Positions 1 to 12,173 of a stretch of DNA of 64,000 bases are shown here, piece after piece. Source of the stretch: Theocolax elegans (lineage: Eukaryota; Arthropoda; Insecta; Hymenoptera; Cerocephalidae); the NCBI GenBank assembly GCA_026168455.1, contig CM047425.1:47812362-47876361 (forward strand). The letters run 5' to 3'. Each line of letters starts with the position of its first letter. Positions within the stretch are counted from its first letter, which is position 1. The position numbers and the translations under genes are program-made. The notes under the pieces are model-generated. The model was not told the origin of the DNA and searched no databases. It saw only the letters and a list, made by a program, of their open reading frames with translations.

Positions 1-780
1 ATCAAGTTAACAATAAGGGTTTCTACCTGTTGGAACGTGTATAACGGACGTGTTCGAGCCTGTTACGCTGCACATGAATAGACCGTGGTACACATGTCTT
101 ATATGACCGGGAAAACCCAGACGCCGTGATTTCTATTTAATAACATATGTAGTTGCCGACGGAAAATCCCAGAGTGCGATCGAGTGACCCTTGCTCCCTC
201 TAAAAACCCTCCAAAAAAGGACACAATGCAATTGCCGAACGGACAAGTAGTCAGTCTACTTTGACACCTCGTGCAGCGCGAATCTCTTCTCGGCTTTGAT
301 TAGTTTGACGAGTTTAGTACCGCCGTTGTGTACGATATTTTAAAGTATTCCCGATTTTCGCTACAGTTTACATGTACCGTGTTTAACGCGTATTTCGGTG
401 ACTACGTCGCGAATACAGATCTCTAGCGTGATCTCTTGCTGAATCAGCCTTGCTGCAATCAGCTAATAGTGTGACTGATCATCACATTATTGATTGCGCG
501 TCCTCGCCAATCACAAGGATCGAAGCCAGTCTTCTCCTATTCACGTTTTAAGCTATCGGTAACACGTGGCCGGTTCACGGAGTCGAGTTCGCCTCCTCCT
601 AACGTGAATTCACACGCAATCGATCCCTAGATCGATTCAACATTACACTCATACACACAAATACATACATATAACTCGCACCTTCACTTAACACATTAAT
701 CTAATTAACAGCTTGTAATTCAAGGGGTTTTTATGCCGCAAGGCTTTTCCCCTTTCGAGCCAAATAAATGAATGTTTAAC
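1..780. other. No gene; possible old LTR-like segment
   Basis: No reading frame of note. The segment is less AT-rich than what follows and ends in a run that looks like a transcript tail: a C/T-rich block near 740-755, then AATAAA at 763-768. That would fit the 3' end of an LTR or UTR, but no partner LTR, primer-binding site or polypurine tract was seen, so this is only a guess. Confidence 0.2.
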
Positions 781-2046
<1,266 letters not shown>

Positions 2047-2244
2047 TAATTTTATAATAACAGGATACTTTTATCTACTATATAAGACAGAGTATCGTTG
2101 AAATAGTTGTACGTGTTAGATAGCTAATTTTTGAATGTTTTAAAAAAATATTGTAGTCTAAATTATATTAAAGTTATCTTCTAGCACGGCTTTGTAAAAA
2201 GTCCCCAGTTCTTGTGAAAAATATTAACGATATATATTTTATTT

Positions 2245-2440
2245 AGTATAGTTGGGTTCGTTTTCGATTTTGATGAACTAACCAATTTATTTATTTGTCA
2301 ACGTTCCGATGGATATCCTCATCAGGCTATTATAAATGACCTTTTATAAATGATATTACATTAACATTTTTTACAAACATCTTTTTATACATATAACATC
2401 TTAAAAGTAATATTAATATATATCAAACAAGTTATTTACT
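2245..2440 (-). repeat. Penelope-type terminal fragment with hammerhead-like core (inverted partner of 5000-5215)
   Basis: On the minus strand this reads CCTGATGAGG, a short stem, then CGGAACG and a TAAATAAAT stretch. CTGATGA at 2319-2325 matches the conserved hammerhead ribozyme CUGANGA box; the second box is GGAA rather than GAAA. The same sequence occurs inverted at 5000-5215. Penelope-like elements are known to carry minimal hammerhead motifs in their terminal repeats, which is why I assign it there. The mutated second box suggests it is inactive. Confidence 0.5.
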
Positions 2441-2843
2441 ATTGCTTAATTATTAAAGAATGTATAATTTAATAGCACCTCTGATGCGTCGCTCTATAAT
2501 TAAAATAAAAAAATTAATAAAAATTTCTAAATTAAAAAATACATAATTTGCACAGAAATTGAGGTTATGAATGACACATACCTTTCCCCATTGTTGTGTC
2601 TATAATCAACACAATGAATTTAAAATTGTAATAAATAAATATTATGAACATCACAAAAAATAAATTTAGCACACATTTAGTATAAAGCAGTCTGAAAAAT
2701 TAAAATACTCAAATTAATTTCTATCACAGACGGTTAATACTGAAAAAAACATTCAAAATTTCACTTCATGCGATTTTGAATTACATTAATTTATACATAA
2801 ATTAAAAAAATTAGAAAATGATATATCTTAAAAGTTATTCAAT
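2441..2843. other. AT-rich, no feature seen
   Basis: About 400 bp of AT-rich sequence with no coding frame, no repeat partner recognised in this window and no structure beyond short A/T runs. Confidence 0.4.
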
Positions 2844-2864
2844 AAATATATATGAATGCAATAA

Positions 2865-3289
2865 ACCGACACGGTGGCGGAGTGGCGGAGACGCACCTCG
2901 GCCGATCACAAAAGTTAAGCAGCACTGAGTGCGGTTCGCACTTGGATGGGTGACACCATTCTTGTGCGGCTTTCGGGATTGTTTAGGTGTTTTTCCACAC
3001 TTCACAACGTGAGCGGAAGGTGTGGAACATTCGGTGTCGGTGTTTGGGCCTACGCAAGGTGACCTAAACATCTAAACAGAATGTTTCAATACACCGGCCG
3101 TCTCGGGGATGGTTTTCCTACAAGGTTTTCCCTTCCTCACGGGCATAACCCCGGGCGAATGCGAGATGGTGGGGACCGGGGTGGGAAAAACTGGAATGTC
3201 TTCACCTCCACACATAAGTCGTAGAGGTGTCCATGTAAAAACCCGTTTAATAATGGGAATACGGGGTGATGAGCAAAGAGAATAAAAAA
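2865..3289 (+). mobile_element. 5S rRNA-derived SINE, copy 1
   Basis: The head (about 2893-2975) resembles eukaryotic 5S rRNA: GCCGATCACAAAAGTTAAGC and GGATGGGTGAC correspond to the 5S loop and internal promoter region. A ~300-bp non-5S body follows. The unit is flanked by a perfect 21-bp target-site duplication (2844-2864 and 3290-3310), which proves retroposition. A second copy of the same unit lies at 52178-52605 with its own duplication. This matches the SINE3 idea of 5S-headed SINEs mobilised by a LINE; the RNA polymerase III promoter would be internal. It is not a functional 5S gene because the 5S ends are missing. Confidence 0.85.
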
Positions 3290-3336
3290 AAATATATATG
3301 AATGCAATAACAGGAAATTGACAAATTTGTCAAGTT

Positions 3337-4615
3337 ATATGAGAGATTCCACAGAACTTTTGACTTTAAGGTCAAAAGAAAATTGAAAATTTATTTTAAA
3401 GGCACATCTTTGAAACTTATCGAACCATTTCTAAATAACAGTAGTAGCATAAAAAACATGGTACCCCTCATTTTTTTAAAAAATTTTTTTGTAAAAAATC
3501 AAAAACAATTATTTTAATGTAAAACATACTACTTTTCATCAAAAAAATAAAATTTTACATTTTTCTTTCAAATTTAAGGTAAAATGTTAAAAAATTTGAT
3601 AAAATATGTAGCATAATATGTGTTGGAAAGAAAAATTTTGTAACACAAAATTATCATTATAATAAAATTTTATTTTAAGCAATTAATAATTTTTCAAACA
3701 AAAGAAATGTAACAAAATATATAATATATACAAACATTGTAACTAATACAAAGATTTTTTTAATTATAATTACTACCTTTAATTTAAGTTCCATTAATGT
3801 GTGTGTATTTGTGTTTAAGTATTACAATTACAAATATTTACTATAAGATGATTAAATACCTTATTTTCTCGGAAAGTAAGAATTTCATTTTGTTACATTT
3901 TTCGTAAGTTCGTTTCAGGCAAACAAAGAAGAATTTTATGTAAAGTATTTTAAAACATGTTTTTTAAAAGGTTAATAAAAAAGAGCAATTGCTTTTATAA
4001 CCATTGATAACATACTATCGATGTGCTGACGAAAAGTACGATTTTTTTCAATGGGGGGCGCATTCGTGTATCCAACTTTGCGAGGGTACAATTTTTTTTC
4101 TGTAAGTAGCACACTTACAAACCAAACGCGATTTTATTTGTCTGCTCAATAAGTATCATTTTCCGTGAAGAAAATTTATGAGAATAATTTATTTTTTTTT
4201 TTTAAGAGCTAAAAGTAAAATAAATTAGTTTTTTTTAAATAATGGTTACGGATATTCATAAAATAAATTAATCTATGTAGGTTGAAGCACACCTCTAAAA
4301 CTTTTACATTATATTCTGTGATATGTGAAGATTATATAAAAAATTATCCAAACCATTTTTAATAAAAGTTTTTTTTTATATAAACCTAATAAAGCAAAAA
4401 AGTAGAGTGAGTAACCCAAAGAATTAATTAAAATGCGATAAATTATAATTTTTTTAAGTAATATATTATATATTATTAATATAATAAATAACGGTTACTA
4501 TACTTTGTGACTTTTTTCTACAAGGAATGATTTTTTTAATATGATGAAAATCATCAAATAGCATTGAAAAGTAAAAGTAACAAGAAAGTCAAAAGTTCTG
4601 TGGAATCTCTCATAT
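3337..4615. mobile_element. Non-coding TIR element inserted at TATA
   Basis: A ~31-bp perfect terminal inverted repeat begins TATATGAGAGATTCCACAG at 3336 and is mirrored at 4585-4616. The ~1.28-kb interior is AT-rich with no transposase frame, so it is a non-autonomous (MITE-like) element. Flanks read TATA on both sides. The end motif resembles those of the foldback elements at 30032-31030 and 62007-63245 (GG-GATTCCA type), suggesting a related transposase mobilised them. Confidence 0.7.
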
Positions 4616-4999
4616 ACTTAAAAAATATTTTTAAAAATAATTCTAGTTGTAAATATACAATTTTATAAAAATTATATAAAAATAAAACTTTTTGTTATAA
4701 AGTAGTTAAAATTTTTTTTTTAAATTGTAAACATTAATAGTTTATTGTTATTATATTTTCAGATTAAAAAAACATTCTTTGTATTTAAAATTGAATAAAT
4801 TGAAGAAATTTGCATTTTAAAATTTACTGCGTTGCGCAATTTAAAATAGTATTTCGCGCATTGTTCATTCGCGCATTGCGCATTCATTGACGATCAGCTG
4901 CATCACCCGCTGTATACATACATCTGTCAGCTATAATATAATTTGATGTTACACATCAGAGAAGCTATTATGTTGTACATTTTTTAATAATTACGCGAT
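4616..4999. other. AT-rich, no gene
   Basis: Contains a small cluster of GCGCATTG-like units at about 4835-4885 but no coding frame or clear element. Confidence 0.3.
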
Positions 5000-5215
5000 A
5001 GTAAGTAACTTGTTTGATATATATAAATAATAATTATAATATGGTGCATGTATAAAAAGATGTATGTTAAAATTGTTAACGTAATATCATTAATAAAAGG
5101 TGCAGCCTAATGAGGAGATCCATCGAAACGTCGCCAAATAAATAAATAGGTTAGTTCCACAAAATAGAAAACGAAACCAACTATACTAAATAAATTGCAT
5201 GGACGACTAAATCAC
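5000..5215 (+). repeat. Penelope-type terminal fragment with hammerhead-like core
   Basis: Inverted partner of 2245-2440, about 80-85% identical by eye. It holds CTAATGAGG at 5107-5115 (CUGANGA box with G to A change) and CGAAACGTC at 5124-5132, i.e. the second hammerhead box is intact here while the first is damaged, the reverse of its partner. Between the two lie the SINE and the TIR element, which inserted later. Confidence 0.5.
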
Positions 5216-5479
5216 TTAATAAACATATATTTTATATAATAAATACGTGTCACATAGTTTTATGCTTCATATTACCATAAAATTTTTTATCTTATTATTA
5301 TTATTATATGAAATTTTTGAGAAAGACGTCAATAGTAAAATGTCACTCTGTCCGTCTGTCCGTCCGTTCGTTCGTTTAACTTTTCATGCACTAGAATTTT
5401 CCATTAAATCTTTCCATCTTTTATGATCAGTAGTAATTATTTTATTAATGAATCTGGCGAACACTTCGTGCACTAACCG

Positions 5480-5905
5480 GTCACCTGGACATCATCTACA
5501 AGGACAAACTTTTTTTTAGTGGATTGATCGTATACCCATTGCTCTTCCTCGTAGATGATATCTCGCTAACTTGGTTCTACCCGGACACCTGGACATTAAC
5601 TATAGAAAAATATTTTTAGCGGATTGATTGTATACCTACTGCACCTTTTTGTAGATGATGTCTCATCGACCTAGAGCTATCAGGGCACCTAGACATCACC
5701 CGTAAAGACGTTTTTTTCAGTGGAATGATCGTATACCCACTGCTTTTCTTTGTAAATGATGACTCGTCGAGCTGGAGCTATCTGTCTTGACACCTGGACA
5801 TCATCTTCACGGTCAAAAATATTTTTTCGATGAATTTGATGTATAACTAGTGCTTCACCTTGAACACAATGTCTTGTCGTCCTGGAAAGCAATTCAGATT
5901 TTTGG
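5480..5905. repeat. ~104-bp minisatellite, about four units
   Basis: Units start at CACCTGGACAT-like words at 5482, 5586, 5686 and 5791 (spacing 104, 100, 105). Each unit also has a T-run followed by GTGGATTGATCGTATACC-like sequence. Units differ by roughly 20-25%, so the array is old. The minus-strand frame at 5689-5919 is an accident of the repeat. Confidence 0.8.
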
Positions 5906-6174
5906 ACCTCATGGGTCAAAACTACTTTTTTTACTATTTTTTTTTATTTTGACAGAACATTTCATAATAATAAATTGAATTTATATATTCAAATATAATA
6001 TAATTATAATATTAGTATAATATTTCATTGGTATTATAAATATGTATATAAATTATGTAACAATTTATTATTGGAGATTCCTTAACCAATATTAAAATAT
6101 TTATTATTAATGTCAATAAATATTCACTATACAATTCGATATAAAATTTATCGGGATTTACGAACGAATATGCT

Positions 6175-6420
6175 TTATTAAGCTAGGCTTATAATACTCT
6201 TCGTCCACTATAGTTGGTGGAAGTCCCAGAGTATGCCATTCCACAAAATTAAAAAAAGAATTGTAAATTGGCGTTTGGACCAGAGCTCTCTAGCTTTGGT
6301 ATCTTCAGTCAGGAGCTAGTGGCCTTCCTTAGACGCGCGTCGCAGATGGAAAGCGACGACAAATGAATGTAATGCGGCTATATTTATGCCTTGTTCTCGA
6401 CTGTTTCTCTAGCGGGTAGA
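6175..6420 (-). repeat. LTR-like repeat fragment, partner of 17935-18225
   Basis: On the minus strand it shares blocks with 17935-18225 in the same order: GCGTCTAAGG, a CTGGAG/CCAAAC-type block, then CTCTGGGA, TCCACCAAC, TAGTGGAC and GCTTTATT. The similarity is patchy, as for old copies of one LTR or SINE-like family. No coding capacity; identity of the family unknown. Confidence 0.45.
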
Positions 6421-6530
6421 GAGAACAGTTAAATTATAAACCTCGCTTAATAACGCATGTTCATTCACAAAGCCCGATAAATTTTATATCGAAATAATCT
6501 GTAGCGAATGTTAAAAAATAAATTTGAGCC

Positions 6531-6895
6531 CGATAAATTTTATCTTTTAAACATAATATAACAATTAAAAAGTATGACAGTAAAATAAATATTTTAATAG
6601 CAGAAAACTTCTTAGTTAAACAGTCAGTAACTGAAATCCAGCGCAAAAATACAATCGAAATTCAAAACAATTCAGAAAATCAAATAAACACTTTAACGTA
6701 TGCTGAAGTAACAAGTAAAATTAAACCAAAAACAAAAAGAGTATCAAGAATAATTGTCAACGCTAATGGCCACACACAGAAAGCCATGCTGGAATTACTT
6801 ACGCATTGCCTGATTACAGACAAATATATACAAATTAACAAGAAGAGTCCACACTCTTTGAGAATCGGATCCTTACCAAACTCTAGGATATGATT
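6531..6895 (+). pseudogene. Open frame resembling a decayed retroelement ORF1 piece
   Basis: A ~120-codon frame without a start codon runs to TGA at 6893. It contains LTYAEVTSKIKPKTK and VSRIIVNANG, reminiscent of the linker and start of the RNA-binding part of LINE ORF1/gag proteins (alanine-valine patch, basic stretch, then a beta-strand with R-x-I-V). No zinc knuckle is visible. I do not recognise it firmly. Confidence 0.25.
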
Positions 6896-6959
6896 TCTAC
6901 TATAAAAATATGAAGAAGCCGGAGTTTTATATTCCAATGCCCCTTTTATATGATAGATA

Positions 6960-7100
6960 TAAGCAAATAACGAAAAATCTCGATGGAAAAATTATTGAAT
7001 TTGATTGCATATAACTCGGAAACAAGTAAAGATATGCATTCAAACCAATTTTTAAAACAAAACTGAGATTGAGCAGATATGTTTTGAAGAAAAGTATCTT
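6960..7100 (+). repeat. Fragment of the TATAACTCG/AAAGTTGAG repeat family
   Basis: TTGCATATAACTCGGAAAC then AAGTAAAGATATGCATTCAAACC matches the left arm of the palindromes at 18757-18930 and 19733-19905. Function unknown; likely part of Penelope-associated non-coding sequence because the same sequence precedes the Penelope frame at 20250. Confidence 0.4.
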
Positions 7101-7264
7101 AAATATCTTAATGTAGTCAAAAGTTATGAAAGAATTTTACCTAACCATGATCTCGAGAATGTCCTACAATCATATTCCTAATGTCATTTGAAGGTCGAGC
7201 AAGAATTTCAAACAAAAACCACTGTTTTTGGTACTAGATTAAAGAAATGTAAGATTGTAAAAAA

Positions 7265-7425
7265 TGTAATTTAGAACCCAGCCACTTAAGGCAAGATTCT
7301 TCATGACTTAGCCACTCAAGGCAAGATCTATCAAAGATTCAGTCACTTAAGGCAAGATTCTTGAGGACTTTAACCACAAAAGACATGATTCCTGAGGATC
7401 CAGTCATTTAGATCAAGTGTTCGAA
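7265..7425. repeat. ~40-bp minisatellite, four units
   Basis: Repeated word GCCACTTAAGGCAAGATTC with variants at about 7281, 7313, 7340 and 7371, each followed by a short GAGGA/CATGA-like spacer. Units are degenerate toward the right. Confidence 0.7.
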
Positions 7426-7429
7426 ATTT

Positions 7430-7885
7430 GCTTCTTGATTCTGTAAGCACAACTACAATCGACGTCGAAAGTTTGTTTGCACATTCCGAAGTATTGCAGG
7501 AGTTATTATTGCGCAAGCTCTCGGAATTCTCTCCATCATTTCGTATCTTGTCGTGGATACCTCGGCATACACAAGTCCTTCAGATGTCCCTATACATAGA
7601 AATTCCGTGGGGTCAAATCTGGTGATCGAGGAGGCCAAGTAATTGGTCCACCACGTTGTATCCATCGATGAAGAAACTGCTGATTGAAGTAATTACGGAC
7701 ATTGCCAGCATAGTGACAGTAGCACTATTTTATTGAAACCTCAAATTTTGTCTCATTGCAAGTGGAATATTCTGAAGATAAGCAGAAAAATCATTCTTGA
7801 AAAACTATATTGGACCATTAATGGGTCCTTTAAGAGTATGTGGACCAAACACTTGGCCAGATTTTTCCATACAAACTGTTACGAT
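7430..7885 (-). pseudogene. Decayed Tc1/mariner-type transposase, C-terminal part
   Basis: Read on the minus strand across frames it shows remnants of a DDE transposase: a NGAPAHYA-like block, VRNYFNQQFLHRW, then WPPRSPDLTP, GHLKDLVYAEV and a final RIRRACA-like helix. PPRSPDLTPxxFxxWG with a downstream Y is the signature around the last catalytic residue in IS630/Tc1/mariner transposases. Several frameshifts and stops break it, and the N-terminal two thirds are absent. No TIRs found. The longest intact piece is at 7453-7665. Confidence 0.65.
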
Positions 7886-8125
7886 TCCTTTATCTGCATC
7901 TGTAAAAATTAAATAAGAATTATTTTAATAAAATATTACTTATATCGACTGTAGTATAACTAAATTAATTAATATTTTTTTTATATAATTGACTGTAAGA
8001 CCGATAAAAATATTAATTAATTAAGAATTATTTTTCAAACAAAATTTCGTTGCTTAAAGTTTTTTGTCAAACATTTTATTTTCAGTTAGAATATGAAAAA
8101 TATTTTTTTAAAGGTATATTAAGTG
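7886..8125. other. AT-rich spacer
   Basis: No feature seen. Confidence 0.3.
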
Positions 8126-8201
8126 CTTCTACGTCAGAGCTCCCTACGTCAGAGATAGGTCATATGGTGTGACGTATAGCCATCAGGTTAAGCAGCCGAT
8201 C
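8126..8201 (+). repeat. ~76-bp direct repeat, left copy
   Basis: Runs from CTTCTACGTCAGAGCTCC to GTTAAGCAGCCGATC and recurs in the same orientation at 14534-14613. Its first 29 bases equal the outer tip of the right inverted arm, so the left side shows tip, spacer, then the inverted tip again (a hairpin). This brackets the whole Gypsy composite. Confidence 0.75.
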
Positions 8202-8202
8202 T

Positions 8203-8881
8203 CTGACGTAGGGAGCTCTGACGTAGAAGCTGCCTACGTCACACGTGCCTTCTCTCGTGAAGTGGCTCCCGCGAACCACCGACCTGTCTACCCGAGAGGG
8301 ATTTGTCACGAGAGGGGGAGAAAGAGGAACGCTTCCTCTCCTGGACCGTACCAGGTAAATCGGGATATGAAATATTAAACAGACACGCGGGTCTAAACAT
8401 GGTGCACCACTTACCGTGAATCTGAATATTTCGTATCGGCGGGAAAAGGCTGGTCAACGGAGAAAGAGCTTGGCCTAGGGATTATTTCTCTCTCACTCCA
8501 ACGGTCGGAAAGGCTGCCGACTCCTGGCTTCCTTCTTTTCCTTACTGCGGGACGTGCTGCTCCGCACGCCGACATGGAGGTTGTTAGGCAGAAATACCTT
8601 ACACCCACACAACAGATGCACCGACACTTCAGTTCTTTTATCGCGTAAAAATATCACACCGGCTTCTCAACACGTTGTTGTTGCCGAGCGCGCGTGAACT
8701 CGATACTGCCAGCTGGGCGCGCACGGTTCCCGCGCGTTCGTGCGCGCGCCGCACTGTAAATCCTCTTTCGCGTTGCTTACCTGATCGGTAAATCGCTTAC
8801 CGTTACACTTATTTCCAGATTGCGCATACTCTGTATATGGACTCTGTTCCTCAAGGAACGGGAAAGAGGGTTAACGAGTTG
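8203..8881 (+). repeat. Left inverted arm: Gypsy 5' region (LTR/leader plus gag start)
   Basis: Nearly identical (~94% by eye) to the reverse complement of 13879-14562. It starts TGACGTAGGGAGCTCTGACG, contains a GC-rich block of GCGCGC words around 8690-8755, and ends inside the gag frame just after MDSVPQGTGKRVNEL. A normal Gypsy has LTRs in direct orientation; here the second copy is inverted. I could not locate the LTR end or the primer-binding site. Confidence 0.7.
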
Positions 8882-9866
8882 TACATACTGGAAAACGTAG
8901 AAACGATGCTACAACTGAAGATGGCAGCTCAGCAGAAAGACGTCGATAGTCAGATTGACGCACGGATCGAGACGCTCACCCGGGTGCAAATTGAACTACA
9001 CCTGAACGCCTGGAACCTAAATTCGGCAGGCTCAATTCATAGGAAAGCCGAGCGACTCCACCGTCATCGAGGTTTAATGGAACAGCTCGGGACGTTGGCG
9101 GCTTTGTTAGGAAGTGGCAGATCAAGTTCTCTGGCGACAAGAGCCAGAGCATCGACGCCTTCCTAACCAGGATCGAGGATTGCAGGATCCTAGCCAATCT
9201 GTCAGAAGACGAGTTACTGCCGTCACTCTCGAAACTCTGACAGACACTGCCGCCACGTGGTACCAGAATGAAAAACACAAGTGGCACTCCTGGCAAGATT
9301 TCGTGACTTCGGCTAAACGTTGGTACGGAATGAGCCAACGTTTCCAGCAGAGGATCATCGCCGAGTCCAACGCACGGACTCAAGGTTCCGATGAACCGGT
9401 GAGGGACTATATGACGTGCTCCATCGCCATAATGCGAAAGATAGTCCCTACGCCGACTGAAGCACAGCAGCTCGATCATTTGTATCGGAACATGCTGCAA
9501 CAGCTTCAACGGCTGTTCAAGAGAGCGGAAGTGAGCTCAATCGAACACATGCTGGACTTCGCCACGGAAGCGGAGCAGATAATAGAAGGCGAGAAAGTAT
9601 ATCGTCCGCCACCTACGGTGGAAGGGTATCTGCTTCCCGAAATGGCGTATAAGTCGAAGCGGAAAAAAGCTTCGTCGAAGGCTAAGGTAGCGGCCGCTGA
9701 GGTAACCTCAGTCAAACCAAGCAAGCCTAACGTCGTCAACCGCATCGCCAAGATGCTGGAGGATGCGCTGCGGCCCATCGTCTCCCAATTGTCGTCGACG
9801 GCTCGACAGTCCCGTAGGAGAAGCCCAAGGTCCGGCTCTCCGAAGAAAGGCTCTCCGGCCAACTGA
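8837..9866 (+). pseudogene. gag: Gypsy-1 gag (frameshifted)
   Basis: Two overlapping frames: 8837-9166 (N-terminal, MDSVPQ start) and 9114-9866. In the frame between them, around 9104-9235, the capsid start WQIKFSGDKSQSIDAFLTRI is readable, followed after a shift by LTDTAATWYQNEKHKWHSW, the retrotransposon gag capsid motif (L-x-D-x-A-A-x-W-Y). The C-terminal third is Lys/Arg/Ser-rich; no intact zinc knuckle is seen within the frame, though a CGGYRKIG-like piece lies near 10023 in another frame. At least one frameshift kills the protein. Confidence 0.8.
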
Positions 9867-10202
9867 TCTCCGAAGAGTAGGAGGTTTGGTAGGTCTAATG
9901 GCCCGAACAAGAGCACCGGACGCAGGCAGGAGAAGAGGAGTGCTAGTCCACCGAGGGAAAAAGGAAAGGAACATCCGAAGAACCGAATGGGCTCTACTTT
10001 CGATCCGACTAAGCCTCTTACCTGCGGTGGCTACAGGAAAATTGGCTATTCCCGCAGGTACTGTCCGGTGTGCTCGGGAAACGCGAAAGGGCGTGGTTAA
10101 TCGGGTCGAAAACTGCGACCCAAGAGCTTGACTCCCCGCTGTTCCAGGTGAGTTCGGGGCAGACCCGTTCCGACCGAAAGGACAGTCTAGAGAGGAGCAG
10201 AA
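9867..10202 (+). pseudogene. Gypsy-1 gag-protease linker, broken
   Basis: Basic, Ser/Arg-rich coding remnants continue from gag in changing frames; there is a possible zinc-knuckle remnant (CGGY then YCPVCSG-like) at about 10022-10082. Stops interrupt every frame. Confidence 0.5.
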
Positions 10203-10853
10203 ATGGGCCTCGATAAGGAGGAACGGTCCCAAGGAGCCAGCAGACCAACGTCATCTTATAAACCAGAGGATGAGAGTGGTTGGTGGCTTCTCGTGGAGAT
10301 TGAGGGCTTTCGTGTAAGAGCCTTATACGACCCCGAAGCCTCCACAACCGTGATGGGACCCAGCAGTCTGCAAATTGCCGCAGAATTGGGCAAGGAGCTC
10401 ATTGTGGCGAACGCCGGACGCGTCAAGATGGCGGATGGTAGTTACCAACCGCTAAACGGTCACGTGATTTTACCTTTTACTGTCGGAAATGAGACACGTG
10501 AAATAAGAGTAGCGATCATACCAAATCTTGACGCCGAATGCTACGTAGGAGTAAACTTCGTACGAGCATTCAGAGCCATATTGGATCCGGATAGCGACCG
10601 ACTGTTTCTCAAGGACAGCAAGCAGCAGAGCCACCTCGAAGTTGCTGGCATTGGAGGTATGGCCACCCTCTCGTCCGCTGGAATAGCGGACGCAACCGAG
10701 GCAGAAAGAGAAGAGTTGCGAGCGCTAGTAAGCAAAGTGCTGTCTAATACTTCTCCCAAAATCAAGCGAACCCAACTCATCGAGCACTCGATTGACGTGG
10801 GATCAACTCGCCCAATAAAGCAGAAGAATTACCCGGTGTCGGAGAAGATCTAG
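10203..10853 (+). pseudogene. pol: Gypsy-1 aspartic protease region
   Basis: The pattern WWLLVEIEGF then RALYDPEAS, followed by VKMADGSYQPLNGHVILPF and a LDAECYVGVNF block, is the retropepsin fold (flap and second strand visible). The catalytic triad normally written D-T/S-G-A is DPEA here, so the enzyme is dead. The frame ends at TAG 10851-10853 at the protease-RT boundary, where the coding sense continues in the same frame. Confidence 0.8.
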
Positions 10854-11647
10854 GAGGAGATGCTTCGCCAAGTCCGAGAGATGCTAGATTTAGAGATCAT
10901 AGAACCCTCGGACAGCGGTTGGTCAAGCCCGTGGTGATGGTACACAAGGAGAACGGATCACGTCGGTTTTGCATTGACTTTAGGAAAGTCAATGCGCTAA
11001 CGAAACCAGACGCTTATCCCCTCCCGTTCATGTAGGATATCTTGCGCAAGCTGAAGAGATGTTGGTACATTAGTACTCTGTACATGAACTCAGCGTACCA
11101 TCAAATACCTCTCCAGAAGGAATCGTGTCCATATACGGCTTTCACAGTCCCGGGGATGGGACTGTATCAGTTTAAGCGGATGCCATACGGATTGGCATAC
11201 GCTGGCGCGACCTTTCAACGCATGATTGACCAATTTGTTGGTCCTGATCTCGAGCCCAATGCCTTTTCTTACCTTGATGAAATTATTATAGTCACCGAGA
11301 CATTTGAAGGGCACAAGAATTATCTCGGGATGGTGCCAAAAAGGCTCACCGAAGCTAACTTGACAGTAAATAAAGACAAGTGTGTCTTTTGTCAACTTGA
11401 GGTGAGATATCTTGGCGTGCTGGTTAACAGGGATAAAATTCGTCCCGACCCAGCCAAGACAGAGCCTATAAGGGTTTACCCGGCTCCCAAGAACCTCAAA
11501 CAGCTTCGACGATTCTTCGGCATGGCGTCGTGTTATCGGTGTTTTATGCTGGATTACGCCATGATTTCTGAACCGCTTACCCGTTTCACGAGGAAGTACC
11601 AAGGGTACGAGTGGTTACATGAACATGAGCAAGCCTTTAGCAGCTGA
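10854..11647 (+). pseudogene. pol: Gypsy-1 reverse transcriptase
   Basis: Motifs in order: WSSPVVMVHKENGSRRFCID, RKVNALTKPDAYPLP, then STLYMNSAYHQIPL, FKRMPYGLAYAGATFQRM, YLDEIIIV, YLGVLVNRDKIRPDPAKTE and a LKQLRRFFGMASCYR connection. These give a clear Ty3/Gypsy RT order. The first catalytic Asp is lost (LDL expected, LYM seen) and YxDD reads YLDE. A stop at 11035-11037 splits the domain, and another ends it at 11645. Confidence 0.9.
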
Positions 11648-12173
11648 AGGCCCTGATCATGATTGTGTCAGTTCTTCAACATCCCAGAGCAGATGGACTG
11701 TTTAGCCTGCACACGGAAGCGAGTGATATCGGCATAGGAGCCGTGCTCGTCCAGGAGATAGACGGAGAGAAAAGAGTCATTGAGTTGCCAGTCGCATTCT
11801 CACAGCACCCGAGAAGAATTATAGCGTTACGGAGAGAGAATGCTTGGCCGTGGTCTGGGCTATTAATAAGTTCAGAGCGTACATCAAAGGGTACCACTTC
11901 AAAGAAATAAGAGATCACAGTAGTCTTCGCCGGTTGTGCAATATGAGAAATCCAACCAGCCGGCTAGCGAGATGGGCTCTAGAGCTTCAAGCTCATGACT
12001 TTGTCGTCGAGCACGGAAAAGAAGCTCTGCATCACGTCCCCGATGCCCTATCTCGCATGTATGAAGACGACGAGCCTACGGTAGCAGAAATGTCGTGGGC
12101 TCAAACTACTGAAGATCCTTGGTACCTAGACTGGATCAAGAACGTTTCCGAAAGACCTCGTGATTTCCATGAC
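11648..12173 (+). pseudogene. pol: Gypsy-1 RNase H
   Basis: LHTEASDIGIGAVLVQE begins the domain; the catalytic Asp of TDAS is Glu here. A frameshift near 11840-11850 moves to the frame reading ECLAVVWAINKFRAYIKGY, then RLARWALELQAHDF and ALHHVPDALSRM, the canonical end of Gypsy RNase H (N-x-x-A-D-x-L-S-R). Confidence 0.85.

Noticed and set aside
2893..2975. Functional 5S rRNA gene
   Set aside because: Only the central part resembles 5S, the ends are absent, and 21-bp target duplications around a longer unit show a retroposed SINE; same for 52205-52290.
5480..5905. CRISPR-like array
   Set aside because: Units are ~104 bp, diverged throughout with no distinct spacers, and the genome is eukaryotic.
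8976..9509. Minus-strand 177-aa and similar frames over Gypsy-1
   Set aside because: Shadows of gag-pol in antisense; composition follows the sense codons.
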